Shown: positions 16,971-27,068 of the stretch, piece after piece
How positions within the stretch are numbered: the first letter of the stretch is position 1
Layout of the letters: every line of letters begins with the position of its first letter
Assembly: GCA_003159795.1 (NCBI GenBank)
Contig: PLPK01000012.1
Coordinates: 1 to 34,890 of the forward strand
Length of the DNA: 34,890 nucleotides
Reading direction: 5' to 3'
DNA from: Acidimicrobiaceae bacterium
GTDB lineage: Bacteria > Actinomycetota > Acidimicrobiia > Acidimicrobiales > Bog-793
Translations under genes and position numbers: made by a program
Notes under the pieces: model-generated
Told to the model about the DNA's origin: nothing
Databases searched by the model: none
Seen by the model: only the letters and a program-made list of their open reading frames with translations

Positions 16971-17554
16971 TCCACCGGGCCCGCGCGCAGCGCCTTCTCC
17001 AGGCCCTCGACGATGCCGGCGTCCGGCACGAAGCCGTCGAGCGGGGGCAGGTCGGCGAGCGAGTCGAGTCCGAGCCGCTCGAGGAACGCCGTCGTCGTCC
17101 CGAAAAGGATCGCCAGCCCCGGGCCGTCGTCACGGCCCACCGGCTCGACGTAGCCGCGCAGGGTGAGGAGGCGCAGCACCCCCTCGCAGTTCACGCCGCG
17201 GATCGCCGCCACCTGGCCGCGCGAGATCGGCTGCTTGTACGCCACGATGGCGAGCGTCTCGAGGGCGGCCGGCGAGAGGCGGTGCGGCGCGTCGTCGAGA
17301 ATGAACCGCTCGACATAGCCGCGGTAGGCGGGGTGGCTCTGCAGCCGGTAGCCGCCGGCAACCCGGACGAGCTCGAACCCGCGCTCCTCCTCCTCGTAGG
17401 CGACCCGCAGCGCCGCGCAGAGCTCGTCGGTCCGCTCGACGGGCACCTCCAGGAGCTCGGCCAAGAGCCCCGCGGGCACGGGATCGGTCGCGACGATGAG
17501 AACCGCTTCAATGGCGGCGGCCTCGGCGCGCCACTCGGCCGGGAACGGGCTCAC
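16967..17554 (-). CDS. scpB: Segregation and condensation protein ScpB
   Basis: 195 residues. ScpB forms the kite subunit of the SMC-ScpA-ScpB complex that condenses and segregates chromosomes. Two winged-helix domains are visible: AEAAAIEAVLIVATDPVP...LLEVPVE at the N-terminus, and LSPAALETLAIVAYKQPISRGQVAAIRGVNCEGVLRLL in the centre, the most conserved ScpB signature. FGTTTAFLERLGLDSLADLPPL ends the family domain. GTG start overlapping the scpA TGA (GTGA) indicates coupled translation. Confidence 0.96.
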   Translation of the reverse strand: MSPFPAEWRAEAAAIEAVLIVATDPVPAGLLAELLEVPVERTDELCAALRVAYEEEERGFELVRVAGGYRLQSHPAYRGYVERFILDDAPHRLSPAALETLAIVAYKQPISRGQVAAIRGVNCEGVLRLLTLRGYVEPVGRDDGPGLAILFGTTTAFLERLGLDSLADLPPLDGFVPDAGIVEGLEKALRAGPVE

Positions 17555-18348
17555 GGGGTCGGCTCCGCGGCGAGATCCTGGTCGTCGAGGTTGCCGGTCA
17601 CCTCGGGGACGCGGTCGGGACCGACGGTCCAGCGCACCGTCAGGGTACCGAAGGTGGAGACCTGGTCGAGCTCGACGAGCTCCTGCTTGTAGAGCTCGAG
17701 GACGGCGAGAAAGCAGGCGACGACGTGCGCCGTCGACGGCAGGCGGGCGGTGAGCTCGCGGAACGACGCCTGGCCGCGCGTGGCGAGCTCGGAGGCCACG
17801 TCGAGGATTGTCTCCGCCACGCTCACCTCGTCGGCGAGCAAGTGGACGTCGCCGATCACCGGTGTCGGCCGCGCGGCGAGCGCCCAGCGGGCGACCTCAG
17901 CAAGCCGCGCCGCCGTCACGCCGGCGAGCAGGTCGGGAACCACCTCGACGAAGCGCTCGTCGGCCCCGGCCCGGCGGGCGACCGAGCGCGAGGCCGCCTG
18001 CTCGAGGGCGGCGAGGGTCGCCGCGGCCGAGGTGAAGGTCCGGCACTCGACGAGCCGGGCGAGCAGGTAATCCCGGGCCTCGTAGAGGGCGAGCTCCTCC
18101 TCGAGGTCGAGGTCGTCCCGGCCGGGGATGAGGCGGTGGCACTTCAGCTCGACGAGGGTCGCCGCGATGAGGAGGAACTCGGTCGAGACCTCGAGGTCGA
18201 CGGCCTTGGCCCGGTTCATCTCGGCGACGAAGGCGTCGACGATCTCGGAGAGCTTGACCTCGTAGATCTCGACCTCCTGGGCCGAGATCAGCTGCAGGAG
18301 CAGGCTGAACGGCCCTTCGAACACGTCGAGATGGACTTCGTACGCCAC
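17551..18348 (-). CDS. scpA: Segregation and condensation protein ScpA
   Basis: 265 residues. This kleisin subunit bridges SMC heads and binds ScpB. The N-terminal signature FEGPFSLLLQLISAQEVEIYEVKLSEI and AVDLEVSTEFLLIAATLVELKCHRLIP are diagnostic. The C-terminal winged helix (VVACFLAVLELYKQELVELDQ) would contact SMC. It is the first gene of the minus-strand operon scpA-scpB-rluB-aroH-aroA-cmk/plsC-SDR. The GTG start at 18348 is 6 bases after the -10 box TAGCGT, so the operon mRNA is probably leaderless. Confidence 0.96.
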   Translation of the reverse strand: MAYEVHLDVFEGPFSLLLQLISAQEVEIYEVKLSEIVDAFVAEMNRAKAVDLEVSTEFLLIAATLVELKCHRLIPGRDDLDLEEELALYEARDYLLARLVECRTFTSAAATLAALEQAASRSVARRAGADERFVEVVPDLLAGVTAARLAEVARWALAARPTPVIGDVHLLADEVSVAETILDVASELATRGQASFRELTARLPSTAHVVACFLAVLELYKQELVELDQVSTFGTLTVRWTVGPDRVPEVTGNLDDQDLAAEPTP

Positions 18349-18354
18349 GTCTGC

Positions 18355-18419
18355 ACGCTACCGTCGCCGTCGCCCCGCATGGTGAACGGTCCAGCCGATC
18401 CGGTCCCGGCCACTAAGTT
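18355..18419. promoter_or_regulatory. Divergent promoters for scpA operon and trpS
   Basis: Minus strand: TAGCGT at 18355-18360, 6 bases from GTG 18348. Plus strand: TAAGTT at 18414-18419, 6 bases from ATG 18426. Both fit leaderless transcription. The 77-base spacer holds no other clear motif. Confidence 0.6.
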
Positions 18420-18425
18420 CTTTTC

Positions 18426-19430
18426 ATGGCACGGATCTTCTCGGGCGTCCAGCCGTCCGGCTCGCTCCACCTCGGCAACTACATCGGCGCGTTCCGCCAG
18501 TGGGTCGAGGACCAGAAGGTGGATGACGGCATCTTCTGTGTCGTCGACCTGCACGCCCTCACCCAGGAGACCTCACCCGAGCAGTTGCGGAAGCGCACCC
18601 TCGAGACGGCGGCGGGGCTGCTGGCAGCCGGGCTCGACCCCGCAGCCTGCACGATCTTCTTGCAGAGCCACGTCGCCGAGCACGCCGAGCTCTCCTGGCT
18701 ATTGGAGTGCACCGCCTCGTACGGCGAGCTGGGGCGGATGACGCAGTTCAAGGAGAAGGCCCGCGGGCAGGCCGCCGTGCGCGCCGGGCTCTTCACCTAC
18801 CCCGCCCTCATGGCGGCCGACATCCTGCTCTACGACACCGACCGGGTCCCCGTCGGCGACGACCAGCGCCAGCACATCGAGCTGACCCGCGACCTGGCGA
18901 TGCGTTTCAACGCCTCCTACGGCGAGACCTTCGTCGTGCCAGAGATCGAGCTGCCACGGGTCGGCGCCCGCGTGATGGACCTCCAGCACCCGGAAAACAA
19001 GATGTCCAAGAGCGCCACCTCACCGGCCGGCACGATCTCGATCGACGACCCGCCCGATGAGATCGACAGGAAGATCCGCCGCGCCGTGACCGACGCCGAG
19101 ACCGAGGTCCGCTACGACCGCGAGCACAAACCCGGCGTCTCGAACCTCCTCGAGCTGCTCTGCGCCGCCACCGGGGAGTCCCCGGCCGCCGCCGCTGCCC
19201 GCTACGACAGCTACGGCGCCCTGAAGGCCGACACCGCCAGGGCGGTCATCGAACTCCTCCGCCCGGTGCGCGAGCGCTACGTCGAGATCACTCGTGACCC
19301 GGGCGCCCTCGCCACGATCCTCGGCCAAGGCGCGGACCAGGCCCGCCGGATCGCTGCCGTCACGCTCGAGCGCGCCCAGCATGCCATCGGCCTCGTCCCG
19401 CGGCACCCTCGCCGGGGAAAGGCTGACTAG
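18426..19430 (+). CDS. trpS: Tryptophanyl-tRNA synthetase
   Basis: 334 residues, the standard bacterial length. A class I synthetase that charges tRNA-Trp. The HIGH motif is HLGN (residues 15-18) after FSGVQPSGSL. The KMSKS loop is at 192-196. MTQFKEKARG and FTYPALMAADILLYDTDRVPVGDDQRQHIELTRDLA are typical TrpS stretches. ATG 18426 lies 6 bases after the TAAGTT -10 box with no ribosome binding site, so it is probably a leaderless start. Its TAG stop shares a CTAG palindrome with the stop of the convergent M50 protease gene. Confidence 0.97.
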   Translation: MARIFSGVQPSGSLHLGNYIGAFRQWVEDQKVDDGIFCVVDLHALTQETSPEQLRKRTLETAAGLLAAGLDPAACTIFLQSHVAEHAELSWLLECTASYGELGRMTQFKEKARGQAAVRAGLFTYPALMAADILLYDTDRVPVGDDQRQHIELTRDLAMRFNASYGETFVVPEIELPRVGARVMDLQHPENKMSKSATSPAGTISIDDPPDEIDRKIRRAVTDAETEVRYDREHKPGVSNLLELLCAATGESPAAAAARYDSYGALKADTARAVIELLRPVRERYVEITRDPGALATILGQGADQARRIAAVTLERAQHAIGLVPRHPRRGKAD

Positions 19431-20194
19431 ATGATCACCGGCCCGATGCCGACGAGGCGTCCCCACCATTCCGTGCCGAAGTTGAACAGGCTGTCGAGCG
19501 CACCCGGGGCGAGGAACACGAGCATCAGGACGAAGACGAGCGACATCATCCGGAGCCGGTAGTACTGGGGCAGCCACTCGCGGGGCAGGAACCACTCGAC
19601 GACAGAGGCGCCGTCGAGCGGCGGGATCGGGATCAGGTTGAACACGGCGATGATCACGTTCACGACCCCGAACAGGAACAGGACCTCGTCGCCGAGCGGC
19701 CACCGCGTGATGTCGCCACCCAGCGCGTTGAGGTTGACCACGGCACGGAAGGTGAACCCGGCCGCCAGGGCGAGAATGATGTTCGTCGCCGGCCCGGCGA
19801 GCCCGACGAGCACCGCCTGGTTGCGCGGGTGGCGGAGCCGGTCGACGCGGACCGGGACGGGCTTGGCCCAGCCGAACGCCGAATGCGTTGTCACGAGGAG
19901 CAGGATCGGCAGCAGCACCGTGCCGATCGGGTCGACATGGCGGATCGGGTTGAGCGTGAGCCGCCCGGCACGCTTGGCCGTGTCGTCGCCGCACCAGTAG
20001 GCGACGACGCCGTGGCTGACCTCGTGCAGGATGATCGTCGGGATCAGGACGACGAAGAACAGCAGCTCCTCGCTGTGCAGGGCGTGGTGCCGTTCCGCCT
20101 CGAAGACGATGGCGACGAGGATCGCCAGCCCGGCGAGGACCCAGGGTCCTTCGCGGTGAAAGCGCGCGACGCGTGCCTCGTGGGTCAGCGACAC
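19427..20194 (-). CDS. Site-2 protease-like membrane metallopeptidase (M50B)
   Basis: 255 residues from GTG 20194, 10 bases after the dksA-like stop. The zinc motif HEVSH (residues 57-61) sits in the second hydrophobic segment. The third ligand region NLIPIPPLDGASV is also present. Five or so membrane segments are seen (about 18-31, 44-60, 92-108, 130-148, 165-190 and a C-terminal one). NPIRHVDPIGTVLLP and FGWAKPVPV are typical of the short M50B family (Rv-type and YwhC-like). It should cut substrates within the membrane; the substrate is unknown. The start is uncertain, and the frame is open upstream through the neighbouring gene. Confidence 0.88.
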   Translation of the reverse strand: MSLTHEARVARFHREGPWVLAGLAILVAIVFEAERHHALHSEELLFFVVLIPTIILHEVSHGVVAYWCGDDTAKRAGRLTLNPIRHVDPIGTVLLPILLLVTTHSAFGWAKPVPVRVDRLRHPRNQAVLVGLAGPATNIILALAAGFTFRAVVNLNALGGDITRWPLGDEVLFLFGVVNVIIAVFNLIPIPPLDGASVVEWFLPREWLPQYYRLRMMSLVFVLMLVFLAPGALDSLFNFGTEWWGRLVGIGPVII

Positions 20195-20204
20195 GCCGGG
20201 GGTG

Positions 20205-20552
20205 TCAGCGCCGGGCGTTCGCGCAGGCGATGCACGTGCGAACCGCCGGCTTGGCCTCAAGACGCGCGGGGGCGATCGGCTGCCCGCACTTCTCGCACTT
20301 GCCGTAGGTGCCGCCGTCGACCTTGGCGAGCGCGTGCTCGACCTCGCCGAGCGCGCTGCGCAGCTCGCCGACCAGAGCCTCGGTCTCACCGCGCTCCGCG
20401 GTGACCTGGCTCGAGTCCGCGAAGTTCGAGTCGTACGACAACCCGGTGCTCGTCTGGGTCGCGAAGCCGAGCTCGGTCAGCTGACTCTCGAGCGAGGCGC
20501 GCTCGGCCTCCAGCAGCCCGCGGTAGTCGATGGTCTGCGCCTCGTTGGTCAC
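20205..20552 (-). CDS. DksA/TraR-family zinc-finger protein
   Basis: 115 residues. A helical N-terminal hairpin (about residues 9-75) is followed by a four-cysteine zinc finger: Cys86, Cys89, Cys107 and Cys110 (CEKC...CIAC), with GTYGKCEKCGQPI as the family signature. Such proteins bind the RNA polymerase secondary channel. The acidic DxxDxA tip of E. coli DksA is not obvious, so ppGpp synergy cannot be assumed. GTG 20552 lies 7 bases after TAGTCT, a leaderless-type start; the longer open frame to 20579 would start inside the -10 region. The gene is 10 bases upstream of the M50 protease start, so the two are probably co-transcribed. Confidence 0.87.
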   Translation of the reverse strand: MTNEAQTIDYRGLLEAERASLESQLTELGFATQTSTGLSYDSNFADSSQVTAERGETEALVGELRSALGEVEHALAKVDGGTYGKCEKCGQPIAPARLEAKPAVRTCIACANARR

Positions 20553-20559
20553 GGCGAAC

Positions 20560-20565
20560 AGACTA
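20560..20565 (-). promoter_or_regulatory. -10 box for the DksA-like/M50 protease unit
   Basis: TAGTCT on the minus strand, 7 bases before GTG 20552, in the 60-base gap after xerD. The spacing predicts a leaderless mRNA. Confidence 0.55.
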
Positions 20566-20612
20566 GTTCTCGGGCGCACCGATCAGGTACTCGAAGCGCC
20601 GACGGTCCCCGG

Positions 20613-21563
20613 TCACGCCCTGGCACCCTCGACGGGCCGGCGGCGGGCACGGGGGTGGGCCGCGAGGTACACCCGGCGGAGGTGCTCCTGGGAGACCTTC
20701 GTGTACACCTGGGTCGTCGTGATGGAGGCGTGGCCGAGAAGTTCCTGGACGACCCGGATGTCCGCTCCGTGGTCGAGCAGGTGCGTCGCGAATGAGTGGC
20801 GCAGCACGTGCGGCGTGACCCGGTCCGCGAGCCCGACGCGGCGCGCCACCGTGTTGACAACCGTCCAGACGGCCTGCCGGCTCATCCGGCGCCCCCGCGT
20901 CGAGATGAACATCGCCTGGGCGTCACCGCGCCCTGGCGTCCGCCCCCCCGAGATGCGCGGCCTGCCGGCCGGGCCGAGCCAGGCGGCCAGAGCGCGCAGC
21001 GCGCATCGGCCGACCGGCACGATGCGCTCTTTGGAGCCCTTGCCGAGGACACGGACGACGCCGCCTGACGCGTCGAGGTCGGGGATCGACAGCCCGGCGA
21101 GCTCGGAGATGCGGATCCCGGTCGCGTAGAGGAGCTCGAGGATCGCCCGGTCCCGCAGCGCTCGGGGCTCGTCGCCGGCGACCGCGCCGAGGAGCCGCTC
21201 CACCTCGGCCTCGGTGAGGGCCTTCGGGACCCCCTCGGGGACGCGCGGGCCCTCGACCTCGCCCGTCGGGTCGGTGGGTGCCCCCCGCTCGTCGAGGCAG
21301 AAAGCGTGCAGGCCGCGGATCGCGGCGAGCGCCCGGGCCCGCGACGAGGCGGCGAGCCCGGCGTCACCGAGGGCCGCGAGGTACCCGTCGAGGACGGCGG
21401 GGGTGACATCGCGCAGCCCGATTGCTCGCCCGGCGAGGTAACGCTCGTAGGAGGTGAGGTCGCGCCGGTAGGCGATGATCGAGTTGGCGGCGCGGCCCCG
21501 CTCGACCACGAGGTACGACAGGTACTCCTCGGCATCGGCGCTCAGCGGAGCCCCGGACGCCAC
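20613..21563 (-). CDS. xerD: Site-specific tyrosine recombinase XerD
   Basis: 316 residues. The N-terminal SAM-like DNA-binding domain (about residues 8-95; VVERGRAANSIIAYRRDL) precedes the catalytic domain. All catalytic residues are seen: Arg151 (TGIRISEL), Lys178 (GKGSKER), His252 and Arg255 (HVLRHSFATHLL), His278 (LGHASI) and nucleophile Tyr287 (QVYTKV). With XerC it resolves chromosome dimers at dif. Its location after pyrG and a NUDIX gene supports XerD rather than a phage integrase. An insertion of about 15 residues before MFISTRG is Gly/Arg-rich. GTG start, 18 bases after the NUDIX stop. Confidence 0.93.
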   Translation of the reverse strand: MASGAPLSADAEEYLSYLVVERGRAANSIIAYRRDLTSYERYLAGRAIGLRDVTPAVLDGYLAALGDAGLAASSRARALAAIRGLHAFCLDERGAPTDPTGEVEGPRVPEGVPKALTEAEVERLLGAVAGDEPRALRDRAILELLYATGIRISELAGLSIPDLDASGGVVRVLGKGSKERIVPVGRCALRALAAWLGPAGRPRISGGRTPGRGDAQAMFISTRGRRMSRQAVWTVVNTVARRVGLADRVTPHVLRHSFATHLLDHGADIRVVQELLGHASITTTQVYTKVSQEHLRRVYLAAHPRARRRPVEGARA

Positions 21564-21581
21564 GGAGGTTGCGGCCTGGGC

Positions 21582-23859
<2,278 letters not shown>

Positions 23860-25455
23860 TCACCCGAACCGGCGCGCACCCACCTTTTCCAGCAATTCCG
23901 CGGCATGTTCGCGAGCGGAGTCGCTCTCGGGGTGTCCCGAGAGCATCCGCGAGAGTTCCACGACGCGCTCGTGACCAGCGACGGGGTGCACCCGGGCGAT
24001 CGTGCGAGATTTCTCCTCCCGTTTCTCGACGACGAGGTGATTGTCCGCACACGCCGCGATCTGCGCGAGGTGCGTGACGACGAGCACCTGGTGGTCGGCG
24101 CCCAGCTCGGCGAGCGATGCCCCCACCGCCAGCCCCGCCTCGCCGCCGATTCCGGCGTCGACCTCGTCGAAAACGAGCGTTGGCGGCATCGACGTCAGCA
24201 CGAGCCGCAGGGCGAGCATCGCCCGGGCGAGCTCGCCGCCGGAGGCGACCTTGGCAAGCGGCAGCGCCGCCTCGCCGGGGTTGGCGGCGAGCAAGAACTC
24301 GACCTCGTCACCGATCCCGTCGGGCGGCACGACGATGCCGAGGCGCGCGCGGCGCAGCCCGAGGCTGTGGAGGTGGCCCTCGACCGTCGTGGCCAGCCGC
24401 CCCGCGGCGGCACGGCGCGCGTCACCGACGAGCCTCTCGGCAGCGACGAGTGCGTCGGCGAGATGGTCCCGGTGCGCCTCGATCTCGGCGCGCCGGGCGT
24501 CGGTGTCCTCGATCGCGCGCACCCGCGCGGCGAGGCGGTCGGCGGCCGCGAGCACGTCGGCCACGTCGTCGCCGTGCTTGCGCACGAGGTTCCGCAGCAG
24601 CTGGCGCCGGACCCGGATCTCCTCGAGGCGCTCCGGGTCCTCCTCGAAGGTCTCGACGGCGCGTCGCAGCTCCGTCGAGAGGTCGGCGAGCTCTGCGACG
24701 AGCCCGCGCAGGCGCCCGGCGTAGGCGGCGAGCAGGTCTTGGTGACCGAGCGCCTCGAGCGCCACGCCCAGATCCGCCAGCGCCCCGGGCCGGGCACCGC
24801 CCTCGAGGGTCTCGTAGGCCGATGTCACCGCCTCGCGCAGCGCGGTGGCCGCCCGCAGCGTCTCCTCCTCGGTCCCTAGTCGCTCGTCCTCGTCGGCCGA
24901 GACGATCGCCGCCGCGGCGATCTCGGCGGCCTCGAAGCGCAGCAGGTCGAGCTCGCGCTGGCGTTGGCGCTCGTCGCCGCCGAGAGCCGCGAGTTCGGCC
25001 TCGCAGTCGGCGACCCCGTGGCGCAGTTCCCGCACCGGCCCAAGGTCGACCCCCGCGAATTGGTCGAGCGCCGCCCGCTGCATCGCCGGGCGAAGGAGCG
25101 ACTGGTGGGCATGCTGCCCGTAGAGGTCGACGAGGTCGCGGCCGGCCTCCTCGAGCATCGTGAGCGGCGCCATCCGGCCGTCGATCGACGCGCGCGAGCG
25201 CCCGGCGCGCGGGACCGCGCGGGCGAGGATGATCTCCTCGTCGCCCTCGACGAAGCGGCCCTCGACCGTCGTCTCCTCGGCGCCGGTGCGCACGATCGAG
25301 GCGTCGGCCCGCCCGCCGACGAGCAGCTCCAGCGCCTCGACGACGAGGGTCTTGCCCGCCCCGGTCTCACCGGTGATCGCCGTCAGCCCGGGGCCGAAGA
25401 CGATGTCGACGTCCTCGATCACCCCCAGCTCGCGGACCCGCAGTTCGCCGAGCAC
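23860..25455 (-). CDS. recN: DNA repair protein RecN
   Basis: 531 residues. An SMC-like ATPase used in double-strand break repair. Walker A is GETGAGKT (about residues 28-35), the ABC signature is ASGGELARAMLAL, and Walker B is LVFDEVDAGIGG. VDLYGQHAHQSLL is a RecN-specific segment. Long Glu/Arg/Leu-rich coiled coils lie between (about 150-365). The GTG start is 8 bases after the nadK stop, so the two are co-transcribed. It is slightly shorter than typical RecN but complete. Confidence 0.95.
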   Translation of the reverse strand: MLGELRVRELGVIEDVDIVFGPGLTAITGETGAGKTLVVEALELLVGGRADASIVRTGAEETTVEGRFVEGDEEIILARAVPRAGRSRASIDGRMAPLTMLEEAGRDLVDLYGQHAHQSLLRPAMQRAALDQFAGVDLGPVRELRHGVADCEAELAALGGDERQRQRELDLLRFEAAEIAAAAIVSADEDERLGTEEETLRAATALREAVTSAYETLEGGARPGALADLGVALEALGHQDLLAAYAGRLRGLVAELADLSTELRRAVETFEEDPERLEEIRVRRQLLRNLVRKHGDDVADVLAAADRLAARVRAIEDTDARRAEIEAHRDHLADALVAAERLVGDARRAAAGRLATTVEGHLHSLGLRRARLGIVVPPDGIGDEVEFLLAANPGEAALPLAKVASGGELARAMLALRLVLTSMPPTLVFDEVDAGIGGEAGLAVGASLAELGADHQVLVVTHLAQIAACADNHLVVEKREEKSRTIARVHPVAGHERVVELSRMLSGHPESDSAREHAAELLEKVGARRFG

Positions 25456-25463
25456 GATTCCGG

Positions 25464-26318
25464 TCAGCGCCCGCCGAGCCCGAATTTCGCGGCCAGGATC
25501 GAGTGGAACTGCGGGGGCCCGAACCGCACGACGTACGCCGCCGGTTCGGCGCCCGAGACCTCGACGACGTCCTCGGGGCCGACGGGGACGACCGTTCTGC
25601 CGTCGATGACGAGGACCGCGAGCGGCCCGTCCTTCGGCTCGATCCGCACGACCTCGGCGGGGTCGAGGACGAGCGAACGATCGAAGAGCATGTGCGCCGA
25701 GATCGGCGTGACGATGAGCAGGCGCAGCTGCGGCGAGACGATCGGCCCCCGCAGCGACAGGTTGTAGCCGGTCGACCCCGTCGGCGTCGCGACGACCAGA
25801 CCGTCGAGGACATAGCTGAGGAACGGGTGGCCGGCGATCGCGACGTCGAGCCGGATCGTACGCCCCGGCGTCGTCTTCAGCACGCCGGCCTCGTTCAACC
25901 CGACCGCCGTGACGACGCCGCCGTCGGCCTGCCGGACGCGGACGTCGAGGACCATCCGCTCCTCGACCTCGAAGTCGCCGGCGACGAGCCGGGCGAACGC
26001 CGCCTCCATGCCCGCTGGCTCGACCTGGGCGAGGTAGCCGAGACTCCCGAGATTCACGCCGAGGACGGGGATGCCCCGCCCGATGGTGAACTGGACGGTC
26101 CGTAGCATCGTCCCGTCACCGCCGAGGCTGACGGCGAAGTCGAAGGTGTCGTCCGAGGGCACGTCGGCAGGATCCGTCTCGCCCAGGTCGACGACGGTGT
26201 AGCCGCGCGCCTCCCACCACCGCCGGGCCCGCGCCGCCAGCGCGGTCGCCTCGCTCCGAAGCGGGTGGACGGCGAGCGCGATCTGCCGCTGGGCGGGCGC
26301 CGACGGATCCTTTCCCAT
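25464..26318 (-). CDS. nadK: NAD kinase
   Basis: 284 residues from ATG 26318, which has GAGG at a suitable distance; the frame is open further upstream without homology. It phosphorylates NAD to NADP. The catalytic GGDGT motif is at residues 66-70 (Asp68), followed by GVNLGSLGYLAQV and the NAD-binding PTGSTGYNLSLRGPIVSP. The order HAD phosphatase, (spacer gene), nadK, recN matches other actinobacteria, where tlyA usually precedes nadK. Confidence 0.95.
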   Translation of the reverse strand: MGKDPSAPAQRQIALAVHPLRSEATALAARARRWWEARGYTVVDLGETDPADVPSDDTFDFAVSLGGDGTMLRTVQFTIGRGIPVLGVNLGSLGYLAQVEPAGMEAAFARLVAGDFEVEERMVLDVRVRQADGGVVTAVGLNEAGVLKTTPGRTIRLDVAIAGHPFLSYVLDGLVVATPTGSTGYNLSLRGPIVSPQLRLLIVTPISAHMLFDRSLVLDPAEVVRIEPKDGPLAVLVIDGRTVVPVGPEDVVEVSGAEPAAYVVRFGPPQFHSILAAKFGLGGR

Positions 26319-26367
26319 GGTGTCATCCTCGCGGCGGGACGCGCCGGGCGACGACGTCCTCGTCCGC

Positions 26368-26384
26368 GCGCACCGTAGCGCACC
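26368..26384 (-). promoter_or_regulatory. Candidate nadK-recN promoter with direct repeat
   Basis: On the minus strand two copies of GGTGCGC are separated by TAC; the second copy overlaps a -10-like TACGGT (26372-26377). The start of transcription would lie near 26365, giving a leader of about 45 bases. Confidence 0.35.
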
Positions 26385-26458
26385 GCTTTCTCGCGCCCGC
26401 AATGACCTGCCGGGGCCCGTGACACGGACCCCGGTGGGTCACGACCGGTGTTCCGCTC

Positions 26459-27028
26459 TCAGGCGCCCTTGGCCGGGGCCTTCTTGGCCGCGGTCTTCCT
26501 CGCCGGGGCCTTCTTGGCCGCGAGATTCGCCGCGGTCTTCTTCACCGGGGTGGCCCCGGCGGCCTTCCTGGCGGGGGCCTTCCTGGCGGGGGCCTTCGCC
26601 GCCGCCTTCTTGGCAGGGGCCTTCTTCGCGGCGGACTTGGCCGCCGCGTTCTCAGCCGGGGTCGGCCTCGCGGCACGCGCGCCGACATGGTGAGTGCGGT
26701 GCGGGCCGAAGTACTCGCCGACGAGCGCGCCCAGGCGCTCGAGAAACTCGCCAAACTCCTCGTGGCGCGTCGAGGAGAACGAGTCGAACTCCCGGTGTAC
26801 CTCGGCGCGGACCAACTCGCTGAACCGGTCGACGCTCGTTCTCGAGCGCTGCCGCAGCTCGTCGAGGAACTCCTCGACTCGTTCGCGATTCTTGCCCTCG
26901 CCGTGCACCAGCTCGCCGACGATCCTCTCGAGATCGGGCCGGCTCATCTTGGAGAAGCTGACGGTCGACTCGACGTAACGCCGGACGCTGTCCTTCAGTG
27001 TTTCCTTACCGCCCCTGTCTTTTTCCAT
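26459..27028 (-). CDS. Histone H1-like / phasin-like lysine-rich protein
   Basis: 189 residues from ATG 27028. Residues 1 to about 115 form charged amphipathic helix (DLERIVGELVHGEGKNRERV, FLDELRQRSRTSVDRFSEL), resembling phasin-type coiled coils. After a short Pro/His linker the last 60 residues are a Lys-Ala-Pro-Arg repeat (KKAPAKKAAAKAPARKAPARK), as in histone H1-like proteins, the HupB tail and PhaF. Such tails bind DNA without sequence preference. It may link nucleoid organisation to another partner, for example a granule, but no PHA gene is nearby. ATG 27028 lies 6 bases after a TACGCT -10 box; a GGGAG stretch is too close to serve as a ribosome site, so this is a leaderless-type start. 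Function is inference. Confidence 0.7.
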   Translation of the reverse strand: MEKDRGGKETLKDSVRRYVESTVSFSKMSRPDLERIVGELVHGEGKNRERVEEFLDELRQRSRTSVDRFSELVRAEVHREFDSFSSTRHEEFGEFLERLGALVGEYFGPHRTHHVGARAARPTPAENAAAKSAAKKAPAKKAAAKAPARKAPARKAAGATPVKKTAANLAAKKAPARKTAAKKAPAKGA

Positions 27029-27034
27029 ACTCCC

Positions 27035-27040
27035 AGCGTA
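27035..27040 (-). promoter_or_regulatory. -10 box for the histone H1-like gene
   Basis: TACGCT on the minus strand, 6 bases before ATG 27028, in the 40-base gap after the HAD gene. The gene therefore has its own promoter. Confidence 0.5.
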
Positions 27041-27068
27041 CCGCCTATCACTTGGATTAGGGCCGCAT

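Noticed and set aside
14349..17153. Plus-strand open frame of 934 codons opposite aroA, aroH and rluB
   Set aside because: It is antisense to genes with clear families and motifs; its Arg/Pro/Asp-rich product has no recognisable domain. High GC keeps antisense frames open.
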